From: Demequina oxidasica | GTDB taxonomy: Bacteria > Actinomycetota > Actinomycetes > Actinomycetales > Demequinaceae | NCBI RefSeq assembly: GCF_000975115.1 | Contig: NZ_BBRE01000001.1 | Span: 647,312-711,311 of the forward strand | Direction of reading: 5' to 3' | Length of the DNA stretch: 64,000 nucleotides | Part shown: piece after piece, positions 33,633-42,266 of the stretch | Layout of the letters: every line of letters starts with the position of its first letter | How positions within the stretch are numbered: the first letter of the stretch is position 1 | The notes under the pieces: model-generated | What the model saw: only the letters and a program-made list of their open reading frames with translations | Databases searched by the model: none | Told to the model about the DNA's origin: nothing | Made by a program: the position numbers and the translations under genes

Positions 33633-34355
33633 ATGCTAGGACCGGGACCTGGGACGATTGCGCCCACTGGCGCTGAGGTAGGCCGCGGCCTTCTGAAGCG
33701 CGTCTTGCTACCCAGCATCGTGCTGTGGGTAGCAGTTGCTGGAGTTGGCTTCCTCATCGTCGACGTCTTCCAACTGGACGAGAGTGCGCTCAGCGAGTCG
33801 TTTGTCGATGCGAGGAGTGACCAGTGGGACACGGTCACGCACTTCATCTCCTCGATGGGCAACACCCCCATCTTGATGGGGACGTGTGCCGTCATTGTGC
33901 TGTTCATCTGGTGGCAGTCGCGGATGTGGTGGTTCGCCATTGTGCCCGCCATCTCACTCACCGTTCAAGTAAGCATCTTCCTCACCACATCGCTGCTGAT
34001 TGGGCGTGAACGTCCGGACGTCGAGCAGTTGGACCAAGCGGCACCTACCTCAAGTTTCCCCAGTGGCCACACCGGTGCGACCACCAGCGTGTATCTAGCC
34101 GTGGCCCTGTGCGCGACGCGCATCCAGAACGTGTGGCTGCGCGTCACCGTGCAGATCATCTGCGTGTTGATACCCATCGGAATGGCGCTGTCACGCGTGT
34201 ATCGCGGCATGCACCACCCCACCGATGTCGTAGTGGGGTTGGGAATCGGCGCCACCTGCGCGATCATCGCGTGGAACTGGCTTCCCACGCGCGCCCCGAA
34301 CGAGGTAGCCGGGAAAAGGTCCCAGCCACATACGCGCGATATGGAACCCCGGTAG
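33633..34355 (+). CDS. PAP2-family lipid phosphatase
   Basis: This is a 240-residue membrane phosphatase of the PAP2/phosphatidylglycerophosphatase-B type, which could act on undecaprenyl pyrophosphate or phosphatidate-like lipids on the outer face. The three catalytic blocks are visible: GRERPDV (short form of the K-x6-RP motif), FPSGHTGATTSVY with the acid His, and SRVYRGMHHPTDVVVG with the nucleophile His. Five or six membrane segments are predicted. AAGGA lies in the end of the DUF1206 gene at a proper distance before its ATG, so translation is coupled. The sequence does not tell which lipid is the substrate. Confidence 0.9.
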   Translation: MLGPGPGTIAPTGAEVGRGLLKRVLLPSIVLWVAVAGVGFLIVDVFQLDESALSESFVDARSDQWDTVTHFISSMGNTPILMGTCAVIVLFIWWQSRMWWFAIVPAISLTVQVSIFLTTSLLIGRERPDVEQLDQAAPTSSFPSGHTGATTSVYLAVALCATRIQNVWLRVTVQIICVLIPIGMALSRVYRGMHHPTDVVVGLGIGATCAIIAWNWLPTRAPNEVAGKRSQPHTRDMEPR

Positions 34356-34456
34356 ACCACCAACCTGGTTCGACGTCGTGGTGTCAGAGCCTGCCCTCCG
34401 TGGACCTAGCGCTAGCATGGCACCAGAATTTTTTGCTATCGACCCTTGGAGAGACC

Positions 34457-35104
34457 GTGTCACTTCTGGAAAAGATCGTCCGCCCTCTGCTCGCTGGCAC
34501 CGCTGCACTTGTGGTTGCGACGTCTGTGGCGGCCTGCTCCGCTGAAGGCGACACGAACCCGTCGCCCACGGCCGATTCGTCTGCTGGCACTGACTCCAGT
34601 TCGAACGCTAGTGCCGCTGAAGGCTACTGCACCGATCAAGGGGGCGAGGTTCAGGAGCGTCAGCCCACTTTCGGAACCAACAACGATCAGTCGTCCTGGG
34701 TGGAACTCGGCGACGCCACCTCCGTGTGCCGCTTCCAAACGCTCGGCGATGACGACTCCCGCATCTACGTCGACCTCACCACGCTTTACAGCGAACAGCC
34801 CACGCTCGCGGCCCTCGCGTACTTGGCCAAGACTCAGCCAGAAGGCAAACCCAGCGGCAATCCAGCAGCGGCACTCTGCGCGCAAATTGGCGGCGCCTCA
34901 TCATTCGGAGACGATGCATCCGGCGGCGGGATGGTCAACACAGACGATCCCATCGACACGGTCTTTGTGCCGTGCACGTTCGCAGATCAGTCTTTCATTG
35001 AGGAATGGGGCATCGCCTACTACGCCGATGACTCGGTTCGGGGTATCGATCTTGCCGATGTATTCCGCTTTGACGTGAAGGCAACGCAAGACCTACTCGG
35101 CTAG
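34457..35104 (+). CDS. putative lipoprotein with DUF333-like domain
   Basis: This is a 215-residue predicted lipoprotein starting at GTG with GGAGAG just before it. The signal peptide ends with lipobox VAAC (Cys27). A Ser/Asp/Thr-rich linker follows. The module YCTDQGGEVQERQ...SVCRFQ (about 56-92) looks like a DUF333 unit (small Cys-containing domain of secreted proteins), and three further Cys could form disulfides. The rest (YLAKTQPEGKPSGNPAAALC and the C-terminal part) resembles no family I know. No enzymatic role can be proposed. It is convergent with prs and shares a bidirectional terminator. Confidence 0.65.
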   Translation: MSLLEKIVRPLLAGTAALVVATSVAACSAEGDTNPSPTADSSAGTDSSSNASAAEGYCTDQGGEVQERQPTFGTNNDQSSWVELGDATSVCRFQTLGDDDSRIYVDLTTLYSEQPTLAALAYLAKTQPEGKPSGNPAAALCAQIGGASSFGDDASGGGMVNTDDPIDTVFVPCTFADQSFIEEWGIAYYADDSVRGIDLADVFRFDVKATQDLLG

Positions 35105-35108
35105 CGCG

Positions 35109-35133
35109 CGCTGCGGGCTCAACGCCCGCAGCG
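35109..35133. terminator. bidirectional terminator between the lipoprotein and prs
   Basis: The stem CGCTGCGGGC / GCCCGCAGCG (35109-35118 and 35124-35133) is 10 bp perfect with a 5-nt loop and lies between convergent stops at 35104 and 35143, so it can serve both genes. Confidence 0.6.
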
Positions 35134-35142
35134 TACTGGGCG

Positions 35143-36123
35143 CTAGACGTTGCCCTGGAACAGGCTGGTGACCGAGCCGTCGTCAAAGACCTCGCGCACT
35201 GCGCGGGCGATTAGCGGGGCGATCGACAGCACCGTGAGCTTGTCGAACTGCTTGTCCTCGCTGATGGGCAGGGTGTCCGTGACGACGACCTCGGAGATAC
35301 CCGAGTCGCGCAGACGGTCCACGGCCGGGCCGGACAGCAAGCCGTGCGTGGAGGTCACGATGACATCCTTGGCGCCGTTTTCGAACAGCGCCTCCGCAGC
35401 TTGCACAATGGTTCCACCAGTGTCAATCATGTCGTCCACCAGGACGCACGTGCGGCCCTTCACCTCACCCACGAGCTCGTGAACCTTGACCTGGTTGGGC
35501 ACGGACGGGTCGCGACGCTTGTGGATGATGGCGAGCGGTGCACCGAGGTAGTCCGACCACTGGTCGGCCAGTCGCACACGGCCAGCGTCAGGGGAGACGA
35601 TGGTGAGGTTGTCCGAGGCGACACGGGTGCGCACGTACTGCGCGAGCAAGGGCATGGCCCACAGGTGGTCCACGGGGCCGTCAAAAAATCCCTGAATCTG
35701 CGAAGTGTGCAGGTCGACTGACATGATGCGGTCAGCGCCGGCCGTCTTGAAGAGGTCGGCCATGAGGCGGGCCGAAATGGGCTCGCGGCCCTTGTGCTTC
35801 TTATCCTGACGCGCATAGCCGTAGCAAGGCATGATGACGGTGATGGCCTTAGCGGAGGCGCGCTTCATGGCGTCAACCATGATGAGCTGCTCCATGATGG
35901 ACTCATTGATGGGAGCTGCGTGCGACTGCAAAACAAAGCAGTCAGCGCCGCGCACACTCTCCCCAAAGCGCACATACAGCTCGCCGTTGGCGAAGGTATA
36001 CGCCGTGGTGGGGAGGAGTTCGATGTCCATCTGCTTGGCGACGGCGGTCGCGAGGTCCGGGTGAGCCCGGCCTCCGGCCAGCACCAGGCGTCGCTCGCTC
36101 GAGTTCGAGATAACGGCGGTCAT
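35143..36123 (-). CDS. prs: ribose-phosphate pyrophosphokinase (PRPP synthase)
   Basis: This class I PRPP synthase makes 5-phosphoribosyl-1-pyrophosphate from ribose 5-phosphate and ATP, supplying purine, pyrimidine, histidine, tryptophan and NAD synthesis; in Actinobacteria it also feeds decaprenyl-phosphoribose. At 326 residues the length is normal. Visible blocks are FANGELYVRFGESVRG, MVDAMKRASAKAITVIMPCYGYARQDKK (flexible loop), SVDLHTSQIQGFFDGPVDHL and VSPDAGRVR. The PRPP-binding loop is CVLVDDMIDTGGTI. It overlaps the glmU stop by four bases. The glmU-prs pairing is conserved widely in Gram-positive bacteria. Confidence 0.97.
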   Translation of the reverse strand: MTAVISNSSERRLVLAGGRAHPDLATAVAKQMDIELLPTTAYTFANGELYVRFGESVRGADCFVLQSHAAPINESIMEQLIMVDAMKRASAKAITVIMPCYGYARQDKKHKGREPISARLMADLFKTAGADRIMSVDLHTSQIQGFFDGPVDHLWAMPLLAQYVRTRVASDNLTIVSPDAGRVRLADQWSDYLGAPLAIIHKRRDPSVPNQVKVHELVGEVKGRTCVLVDDMIDTGGTIVQAAEALFENGAKDVIVTSTHGLLSGPAVDRLRDSGISEVVVTDTLPISEDKQFDKLTVLSIAPLIARAVREVFDDGSVTSLFQGNV

Positions 36124-37688
36124 TCTTCTCCCTTAGTGTCGGCGGCCGCGGAGGCGCGCTCCTCCTGTGCTCCCGACGATAACCCGTCAAGAGTGCCTGT
36201 CGCCTCCGCAGCGCGTGCGGCGGCATCGGCCGATGGTGTGCCGGGCCGGCGTCGTTGGACCCAGCCCTCCACGTTTTGCTGCGGTGAACTATTGATCGCG
36301 AGCGCCCCCGCGGGCACGTCATGACGAATCGTGGTTCCCGCGCCCGAATACGCGCCGTCGCCTATAGTCAGCGGCGCAATGAGCGTGTTATCCGAGCCTA
36401 TGCGCACGTGGCTTCCCACGTTGGTGTGGTGCTTATTGACGCCGTCGTAGTTGACGAAGATGGTCGCGGCGCCGATGTTGGTGCCCTCGCCCACTGTGGC
36501 GTCGCCTACGTAGCTGAGGTGCGGCACCTTGGAGCCGGCACCAATCTTGGCGTTCTTGGTCTCGACGAACGCGCCGATCTTGCCGTCCGCCCCCAGCTGA
36601 GTGCCTGGGCGCAGGAACGAGAAGGGGCCCACCGTTGCTCCGGCCTCGATCACGGCGAGCGTGCCGTGGCTACGGATGACGGTGGCACCCTCACCTACCT
36701 CGACGTCCGTAAGCGTGGTGTCCGGACCGATGACGGCGCCGGTTGCGATGGTGGTCGCGCCCTTGAGTTGCGTACCGGGAAGAAGCGTGGAATCAGGCGC
36801 GAGCATCACGTCCGAGTCGATCCACGTGGTCGCCGGATCCTGGACGGTGACGCCCTCGCGCATCCAGCCCTCGACAATGCGGCGGTTCATGGCCGTGGCG
36901 GCCTGTGCCAGGTGAACCCGGTCGTTAACACCCTCAACGGCGGCAGCATCGGGCGCGATCATGGCTCCCACGCGGCCACCCGCCTCCCGGGCGAGGGCGA
37001 GCACGTCGGTGAGATACACCTCGCCCTGGGCGTTGTCCTGCCCGACGTGAGCGAGGCTGTCGCGCAGCGTCGCTGCGTCGAAGACATAGATGCCGGCATT
37101 GATCTCGGCGATCGCGCGCTGGGCGTCGGAGGCATCCTTCTCCTCCACGATTCCAAGAATGGCACCGTCGTCGCCTCGGACGATGCGGCCGTAACCCTTG
37201 GGGACAGCGACTTCTGCGGTCAGCACGGTCGCAGCGTTGCCGGCAGCCTGGTGAGCCTCGACGAGGGCCTGGAGAAGTGCGCCGTCAACAAGTGGAACGT
37301 CGCCCGAGGTCACGACGATGGCACCATCGGCCTGGGCATCGAGAACCGTCCGGTCCCCCACAGCGCCGCCCGCGACAGCCGCCGCGATGGCGGTGGTGTC
37401 CAGCGCACTAAGACCGCAGAAGACCGCCCTGCCAGTGCCGGGGACGTCGTCCTGGTCGGCGATCAGCGCATCAGGCGCGATCTCATGGATGTGAGCGGCG
37501 ACGCGGTCACGGTCATGACGCACCACCACGACTGTGCGCTGCGGCTCGAGTGCGGCGGACGCTACGAGCGCGTGATGCACGAGCGAACGGCCGCCTATTT
37601 CGTGAAGAACCTTGGGTGTCGATGACTTCATGCGTGTGCCGGCACCGGCCGCAAGAATCATGACGGCTACGGGTCGGGTGTCGCTCAC
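36120..37688 (-). CDS. glmU: bifunctional UDP-N-acetylglucosamine pyrophosphorylase / GlcN-1-P N-acetyltransferase
   Basis: This enzyme makes UDP-GlcNAc for peptidoglycan. The N-terminal uridyltransferase has MILAAGAGTRMKSSTPKVLH (residues 10-29). The C-terminal acetyltransferase is a left-handed beta-helix with hexapeptide repeats; GPFSFLRPGTQLGADGKIGAF, HLSYVGDATVGEGTNIGAAT and NYDGVNKHHTNVG carry acetyl-CoA and catalytic residues. I chose the GTG at 37688 because GAGGGGGG stands 5 bases before it and the product then starts M-SDTRPVAVMI; longer readings run into the tRNA region. The product is 522 residues, about 40-70 longer than usual because of a C-terminal Ala/Glu-rich tail after residue 465, which resembles tails of other actinobacterial GlmU. 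Confidence 0.96.
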   Translation of the reverse strand: MSDTRPVAVMILAAGAGTRMKSSTPKVLHEIGGRSLVHHALVASAALEPQRTVVVVRHDRDRVAAHIHEIAPDALIADQDDVPGTGRAVFCGLSALDTTAIAAAVAGGAVGDRTVLDAQADGAIVVTSGDVPLVDGALLQALVEAHQAAGNAATVLTAEVAVPKGYGRIVRGDDGAILGIVEEKDASDAQRAIAEINAGIYVFDAATLRDSLAHVGQDNAQGEVYLTDVLALAREAGGRVGAMIAPDAAAVEGVNDRVHLAQAATAMNRRIVEGWMREGVTVQDPATTWIDSDVMLAPDSTLLPGTQLKGATTIATGAVIGPDTTLTDVEVGEGATVIRSHGTLAVIEAGATVGPFSFLRPGTQLGADGKIGAFVETKNAKIGAGSKVPHLSYVGDATVGEGTNIGAATIFVNYDGVNKHHTNVGSHVRIGSDNTLIAPLTIGDGAYSGAGTTIRHDVPAGALAINSSPQQNVEGWVQRRRPGTPSADAAARAAEATGTLDGLSSGAQEERASAAADTKGEE

Positions 37689-37801
37689 CGGCCCCCCTCG
37701 TCTCGCCCCCAGTGGGGCGGTTGCGATTGATGTCCCTACCCTACCTGGCGCGCACGGTTGCTCGCGTCGCTCCGGACGCAATCTAGCTCGTGCGCGGGGT
37801 G

Positions 37802-37873
37802 TTCCGCCCACAGGATTCGAACCTGTACCGCAAGGCTCCAAAGGCCTGCATGCTGCCGTTACACTAGGGCGGA
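37802..37873 (-). tRNA. tRNA-Gln, anticodon UUG
   Basis: A 72-nt cloverleaf on the minus strand has acceptor stem TCCGCCC/GGGCGGA with discriminator A, a D arm with GTGTAACGGCAGCA and loop CTTTGGA giving anticodon TTG. The T arm is ACAGG-TTCGAAT-CCTGT. The outer pair of the anticodon stem (C27-U43) is a mismatch. It lies between glmU and the divergent TetR gene. Confidence 0.88.
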
Positions 37874-37926
37874 CCGAGGGACTCACGCCCCCACGGCGTA
37901 CAGTCTGCCAGGATTCACGGCACACT

Positions 37927-38586
37927 ATGTACGTGAGCACCGAACCCAAGAAGGCCCCCCGCGCCCGGATGACCGCGCGTGATCGCCGCGAGCAACTGGT
38001 GAACGTGGCCCGGTCGCTATTCGCCGAGAAGGGCTTTGACGGCACCTCAGTCGAGGAGATCGCCCTGCGGGCAGACGTATCAAAGCCGGTGGTATACGAG
38101 CACTTTGGCGGCAAGGAAGGCATCTATGCTGTGATCGTCGACCGTGAAGTTGGGGACCTGACCGGCGCGCTCACGCAGGCGCTAGCGCAGCGCGGACACC
38201 CCAAGCAGCACGTGGAACGCGCGGCTATGGCATTGCTCACATACATCGAGGACAGCCCCGACGGATTCCGCATTCTGGTGCGTGACTCCCCCGTCGCGCA
38301 AACCACCGGCACCTTCTCCTCGCTGATCGGCGACGTTGCGACCCAGGTGGAAGGTCTGCTCGCTGGGCAGTTCATCAAGCGTGGACTGGACCCTGCCGTT
38401 GCACCGATCTACTCGCAAATGCTCGTGGGGATGGTCGCGCTTACGGGCCAGCACTGGGCCGAGGTCCGCGAGCCATCCAAGCAAGAGGTCGCCGCGCACA
38501 TCGTAAACCTCGCCTGGAACGGACTCTCCGACTTCGACCAGCAACCACAGCTCCCGTCGAGTCAAGGCGAGTTCGACGACAGATAG
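37927..38586 (+). CDS. TetR-family transcriptional regulator
   Basis: This is a 219-residue regulator with an N-terminal helix-turn-helix. RREQLVNVARSLFAEKGFDGTSVEEIALRADVSKPVVYEHFGGKEGIYAVIVDRE is summarised by its key parts: the first helix at 24-36, recognition helix VSKPVVYEHF near 57-66. The C-terminal ligand domain shows no known signature. A TetR gene divergent from glmU is also found in Mycobacterium tuberculosis (Rv1019 next to glmU Rv1018c), so the pairing is old. The start is uncertain: ATG 37927 was used, but GTG 37933 is also possible and no clear ribosome site precedes either. A role in controlling cell-wall or envelope genes is inference. Confidence 0.85.
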   Translation: MYVSTEPKKAPRARMTARDRREQLVNVARSLFAEKGFDGTSVEEIALRADVSKPVVYEHFGGKEGIYAVIVDREVGDLTGALTQALAQRGHPKQHVERAAMALLTYIEDSPDGFRILVRDSPVAQTTGTFSSLIGDVATQVEGLLAGQFIKRGLDPAVAPIYSQMLVGMVALTGQHWAEVREPSKQEVAAHIVNLAWNGLSDFDQQPQLPSSQGEFDDR

Positions 38587-38769
38587 TCGGACGCCCCGCC
38601 CACTCCCCACCCCTCTGTGCAACCTCGACCGACCACCTCCTCGCAGCGGTCCTCGAGTAAAGACCTGCGTTCACAAAATTGCCTCGCGGTGCACATCGCC
38701 AATTCCTGCAGAGTTCGCTAGCGTGTGAACCAGCACATTCTCATCTCATCACCCAAGGAGAACCGCACC

Positions 38770-39156
38770 ATGGTCAAAGGATTCAAGGACTTCATCACTC
38801 GCGGCAATGTAGTCGACCTTGCTGTCGCCGTTGTTATTGGCGCTGCGTTTGCGGCAGTAGTCAGTGCAATTGTAGAAGGGCTGATCAACCCACTCATCGC
38901 CGCAATTTTCGGCCAGCCGAACCTCGCCAGTGTTGGCAACTTCATGATCAACGACGCGCAATTTAGTATTGGTGTGGTTCTCCAGGCGCTCTTCAACTTC
39001 CTGGCCGTCGCCGTTGCGATCTATTTCATTATCGTTGTGCCGCTGAACCGCCTCGCGGAGCGCCGGAAGGCGAAGGACGAGCCCGTTGTCGAGGATGGAC
39101 CCACCGAGGTCGAGCTGCTGATCGAGATCCGCGACGCGCTCAATAAGCAGGCCTAA
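38770..39156 (+). CDS. mscL: large-conductance mechanosensitive channel
   Basis: This 128-residue channel opens under membrane tension to release solutes during hypo-osmotic shock. The conserved N-terminal helix and first membrane segment read MVKGFKDFITRGNVVDLAVA then VVIGAAFAAVVSAIVEGLI. The second segment (SIGVVLQALFNFLAVAVAIYFIIVV) and a cytoplasmic charged helix (ELLIEIRDALNKQ) follow. The ATG at 38770 was chosen because AAGGAG lies 9 bases before it and the product begins like all family members; a reading from 38725 adds 15 unlikely residues. It appears to be a single gene, followed by the inverted-repeat element. Confidence 0.95.
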   Translation: MVKGFKDFITRGNVVDLAVAVVIGAAFAAVVSAIVEGLINPLIAAIFGQPNLASVGNFMINDAQFSIGVVLQALFNFLAVAVAIYFIIVVPLNRLAERRKAKDEPVVEDGPTEVELLIEIRDALNKQA

Positions 39157-39173
39157 CAAGCGACCGCCCTCCC

Positions 39174-39397
39174 CCGTATTGGTCCGATTTGGCACGAACC
39201 CTGGGACTGCTGCGCCCTGTTGGTCCCATCTGACCCGGAACCCCGCATAGCGGCGTCAAGCACCCATGGTCGGTGGGCCCGAGTTCAGCAGGCCCAGAGT
39301 TATCGTCGACTGATTGCTTGCCAGGCGGCCCTGAGCCAAATTGGACCAACAGGGCGCCGAAGCACGCCAGAACGTGCGAAATCGGACCAACAGAGTG
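39174..39397. repeat. MITE-like element with two 60-bp imperfect inverted repeats
   Basis: The 312-bp gap between mscL and ispE has no gene. It holds four copies of a roughly 20-base motif with core TTGGTCC-R/C-ATTTGGCACG. Two are direct on the plus strand (39176-39196 and 39212-39232) and two on the minus strand (39334-39357 and 39373-39393). The two GGTCC cores on each side are exactly 41 bp apart. The segments 39174-39236 and 39334-39397 are therefore imperfect inverted repeats of each other, separated by about 98 bp. No transposase is encoded. The element could be a small mobile element or a large hairpin; target duplications were not found by eye. Confidence 0.6.
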
Positions 39398-39468
39398 GCG
39401 GCCGGGATGTTCCCCTAGCGGCGCACGCACGTGAGGGATCGCTCGCAGTCGGTGCGGCAGGGTGGCGA

Positions 39469-40398
39469 CTACCCCATCACCGTGGCACCCGGGGCCGGGC
39501 CGCTCACTGTCAGCACCGCGTCGGCGTCCCCGACTGCGGAGATATGCGCGGCAATTGCTAGGGCATGCTGGCGTGAGCGGGCCAATGCCGCCACTGTGGG
39601 CCCCGAACCGGAGATCATCACTCCCAGCGCCTCGGCATCGCGTGCAAGAGCCAACGTCTTCTTCAGGTGCGGGGCAAGGGCCAACGCCGGCCCTTGAAGA
39701 TCATTGACCAACGCTGACCCGAGGGCACGCGGGTCTCCTGCCATCAGCGCGCTCATCACGGCATCGGAGAGATGCGGCGCACGCGCAACACGCTCCCCTG
39801 ACGCCACCTGGCGGTCGAACTCCGCATAGACCGCGGGTGTGCTGAGCCCGTGTCCTTGCGTGGCAAACACCCAGTGAAACTCGCCGTGAGTCATTGCAGG
39901 AGACAGTTCATCCCCGCGGCCCAGACCGACCGCTGTGTGGCCGTGCAGGGCGAAGGGCACGTCCGCTCCAAGCCCCGCCGCTAGTTCGTCCAGCTCGTCG
40001 CGCGTCGCACCCACGTCCCAGGCCTCGGCACAGGCCAGCAGCGCCGCGGCTGCGTCAGCGCTTCCACCAGCCATGCCGCCAGCCACCGGCACCCCCTTGA
40101 CGATGCGCAGGTTGACGCCGTCGGTGATGCCGTACTTGGCGGCCACCGCACGCGCTGCCTTCATCACCAGATTCGTCTCATCGAGCGGAACCGCGCCTGG
40201 GTCGGCCTTCACGGTGGGCAGCATGGTCATTTCGAGGACATAACGGTCATCATCGCGCGCAGAGGCGGTGACTGTCTCGAACAGGTCCACCGCCTGGAAG
40301 ACCGTCGCGAGTGGGTGATAGCCGTCGTCCTGCTTAGGCCCCACGGAAAGCTGCAAATTCAGCTTGCCAGGCGCGCGGACGGTCACTTCACGAGTCAT
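39469..40398 (-). CDS. ispE: 4-diphosphocytidyl-2-C-methyl-D-erythritol kinase
   Basis: This 309-residue GHMP-family kinase phosphorylates CDP-ME in the non-mevalonate isoprenoid pathway. N-terminal GKLNLQLSVGPKQDDGYHPLATVFQ is represented by the block GKLNLQL (residues 11-17) and DGYHPLATVFQAV. The ATP loop PVAGGMAGGSADAAAALLA spans about 106-124, with Asp and Lys catalytic residues close by, and the terminal GGSGP-like loop reads ISGSGPTVAAL. It lies 28 bp downstream of rsmA on the same strand, an order that is conserved in Bacillus and Mycobacterium. Confidence 0.95.
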   Translation of the reverse strand: MTREVTVRAPGKLNLQLSVGPKQDDGYHPLATVFQAVDLFETVTASARDDDRYVLEMTMLPTVKADPGAVPLDETNLVMKAARAVAAKYGITDGVNLRIVKGVPVAGGMAGGSADAAAALLACAEAWDVGATRDELDELAAGLGADVPFALHGHTAVGLGRGDELSPAMTHGEFHWVFATQGHGLSTPAVYAEFDRQVASGERVARAPHLSDAVMSALMAGDPRALGSALVNDLQGPALALAPHLKKTLALARDAEALGVMISGSGPTVAALARSRQHALAIAAHISAVGDADAVLTVSGPAPGATVMG

Positions 40399-40426
40399 GC
40401 TTCACCGGTGTCATCGGACTCGAATG

Positions 40427-41302
40427 TCATTGCTCAAGAGTGGCAGAGCCTGCGGCCTCGCGCCGGGCAAGCTCCTCGGCGATGCGCACAAAGTCCGCGA
40501 TCCCCAGCGCCTCACCGCGAGTGAGCGGCTCGATGCCGAGCGCGATGAGCGCCTCCTCGGCCTTAGCATTCGTGCCGGCAAGCTCGGCCAACGAACCGCG
40601 CAACCCCTTGCGCCGATGCGCGAAGGAGGCATCAATCACGGCCCACACCTGCTCGCGGCTCACGGTGGTCTCAGGCACCTCGCGGCGCTGCATGAGGACA
40701 AGCGCACTGTCGACGCGGGGCACGGGCCAGAACACGGCACGGCCCACATCGCCGGCGCGGCGCACCGAGCAATACCACGCAGCCTTCGCAGAGGGAATGC
40801 CGTAGGTGCGCGACCCGGGAGGAGCCGCGAGGCGGTCGGCTACCTCGGACTGGACCATGACGAGAATTCGCTCGAGCGACTCGAACGTCTCCAGGAAGTG
40901 CAGGATCACCGGGACCGACACGTTGTACGGCAGGTTCGCGACCAGCGCGGTGGGCGGCTCCGGAAGGGCATCGACCTTCATCGCATCTGCGCCGATGACG
41001 GTCAGGTTGCCCGCAAACTCAGGGGCCCGCTCGGCGACAGTCTGCGCCAGCGCGGCGGCCAAAACGGGATCAATCTCCACCGCGGTCACCCGCGCACCCG
41101 TCTCGAGCAGCGCGAGAGTCAACGAGCCCAGCCCGGGGCCAACCTCGACGACGTGGTCGTCGGCAGTCACCCCAGCGATGCGGACGATGCGCCGGACCGT
41201 ACCGGCGTCAACCACGAAGTTCTGTCCCCACTTCTTGGTAGGGGCGGTATTCAGTCCCTCAGCAAGATTGCGAACGTCGTTCGGGCCGAGTAATTCGGCC
41301 AC
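40427..41302 (-). CDS. rsmA: 16S rRNA (adenine-1518/1519-N6) dimethyltransferase
   Basis: This enzyme (KsgA) dimethylates A1518 and A1519 in helix 45 of 16S rRNA in late 30S assembly. At 291 residues the length is normal. The start has [18 protein letters not shown], with the QNF block usual in the family. The SAM motif is [17 protein letters not shown] (about 52-68) and the catalytic loop [11 protein letters not shown] is at about 124-134. It is preceded by the G5-domain gene with a 3-bp gap, so the two are probably cotranscribed, as rpfB-ksgA in mycobacteria and yabE-ksgA in Bacillus. Confidence 0.96.
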   Translation of the reverse strand: MAELLGPNDVRNLAEGLNTAPTKKWGQNFVVDAGTVRRIVRIAGVTADDHVVEVGPGLGSLTLALLETGARVTAVEIDPVLAAALAQTVAERAPEFAGNLTVIGADAMKVDALPEPPTALVANLPYNVSVPVILHFLETFESLERILVMVQSEVADRLAAPPGSRTYGIPSAKAAWYCSVRRAGDVGRAVFWPVPRVDSALVLMQRREVPETTVSREQVWAVIDASFAHRRKGLRGSLAELAGTNAKAEEALIALGIEPLTRGEALGIADFVRIAEELARREAAGSATLEQ

Positions 41303-41305
41303 CCG

Positions 41306-42115
41306 CTAGTACCAGCCGACGTTCACCGAGTGCGCCCAGCCACCGCAGGGGGTGCCATAGCGTCCCTTGATGTAGCCAAGACCCCACTTGATCTGGGTCG
41401 CGGGGTTAGTCCTCCAGTCAGCACCGGCGGAGGACATCTTTGAGCCAGGAAGTGCCTGCGGGATGCCGTACGCGCTCGAGGAGGGGTTTGCCGCTCCGGT
41501 GCGCCAGTTCGATTCCTTGGTGAAGAGCGCGTTGAGGCACTCCCACTGTTCGCCGGTCCAGCCATAAATGCTGGCGGCCATCGACTTCCCGAGCGCACGG
41601 TTGGAGCCCGAGTTCGACGTGACGGGGACGTAGGCTGCCTTGGGCTCCGTCTTGGTACCGATTGCGACAACCTCGTCGGTGGGTTCGTCAACGAGGATGC
41701 GGAGCGACTCCTCGCGTTCGACCTCCACGCCGTCAACCTTCTTGACGGTGTAACTGACGAGTTCGGAGCCGTCCTTGCCTGGGGTCACGACCTTCTTGGT
41801 GCCCTTTTCCACGGAGGAATCATCCTTCTCCACCGAGTCGAACTTGAGTTCGTTCTCCACAGTTTCCGTGGTGACCTCGACATCGGAGTCGCCTGCCGCC
41901 ACGGGGTTGACCACCGCGGCCAGGTCCTGAGCGGCGAGGCTCTTGCCCGCAGACGAGTCGAGCGGGTTGGCGCCAGCGGAGGCGAAGGAACCCACTGCGA
42001 ATGCCACGATTGCTGTTGTCACTCCCACCTGGCGAAGAGTGCGAGTGCGCGACGTGGTGCGCTGGCGGCGATCACGGCGCCCCCCAGTCACGGGGTGCGT
42101 TCGGCGGTAGCTCAA
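41306..42115 (-). CDS. G5-domain cell-wall protein with lysozyme-like/transglycosylase C-terminus
   Basis: This is a secreted peptidoglycan-remodelling protein of the RpfB/YabE neighbourhood class. After a basic N-terminus (RRTHPVTGGRRDRRQR) a membrane/signal segment VGVTTAIVAFAVGSFASAGA follows. A G5 domain occupies the middle (VEKGTKKVVTPGKDGSELVS, then EVEREESLRIL). The C-terminal 75 residues are the actinobacterial goose/SLT-like module: WECLNALFTKESNWRTGAAN, SSAYGIPQALPGSKM and WGLGYIKGRYGTPCGGW. The start is uncertain: the TTG at 42115 has AGAGGA at proper distance and is used here; an ATG 21 codons upstream (42178) has no ribosome site. It lacks DUF348 repeats and a full Rpf domain, so calling it RpfB would be too specific. 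Confidence 0.83.
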   Translation of the reverse strand: MSYRRTHPVTGGRRDRRQRTTSRTRTLRQVGVTTAIVAFAVGSFASAGANPLDSSAGKSLAAQDLAAVVNPVAAGDSDVEVTTETVENELKFDSVEKDDSSVEKGTKKVVTPGKDGSELVSYTVKKVDGVEVEREESLRILVDEPTDEVVAIGTKTEPKAAYVPVTSNSGSNRALGKSMAASIYGWTGEQWECLNALFTKESNWRTGAANPSSSAYGIPQALPGSKMSSAGADWRTNPATQIKWGLGYIKGRYGTPCGGWAHSVNVGWY

Positions 42116-42266
42116 GTGAGTCCTCTCGTCGCGTTCGGATGAACGCTTGGCCGGCAAGCGCGGGAAGAAACCGCGCATACGTCAGCGTCTTTTATCTCAT
42201 ATTCATAACGGTCGGCGCCAGCCGAGATTCTGGGAGGTGATGAATCACACACTCGTTATCGGCGAA

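Noticed and set aside
36321..37625. A 434-codon plus-strand open frame opposite glmU
   Set aside because: It is an antisense shadow of glmU, which has all its catalytic blocks on the minus strand.
42116..42266. Possible cyclic-di-AMP (ydaO) riboswitch upstream of the G5-domain gene
   Set aside because: The gap is only about 90-150 bases and none of the conserved ydaO segments is visible.
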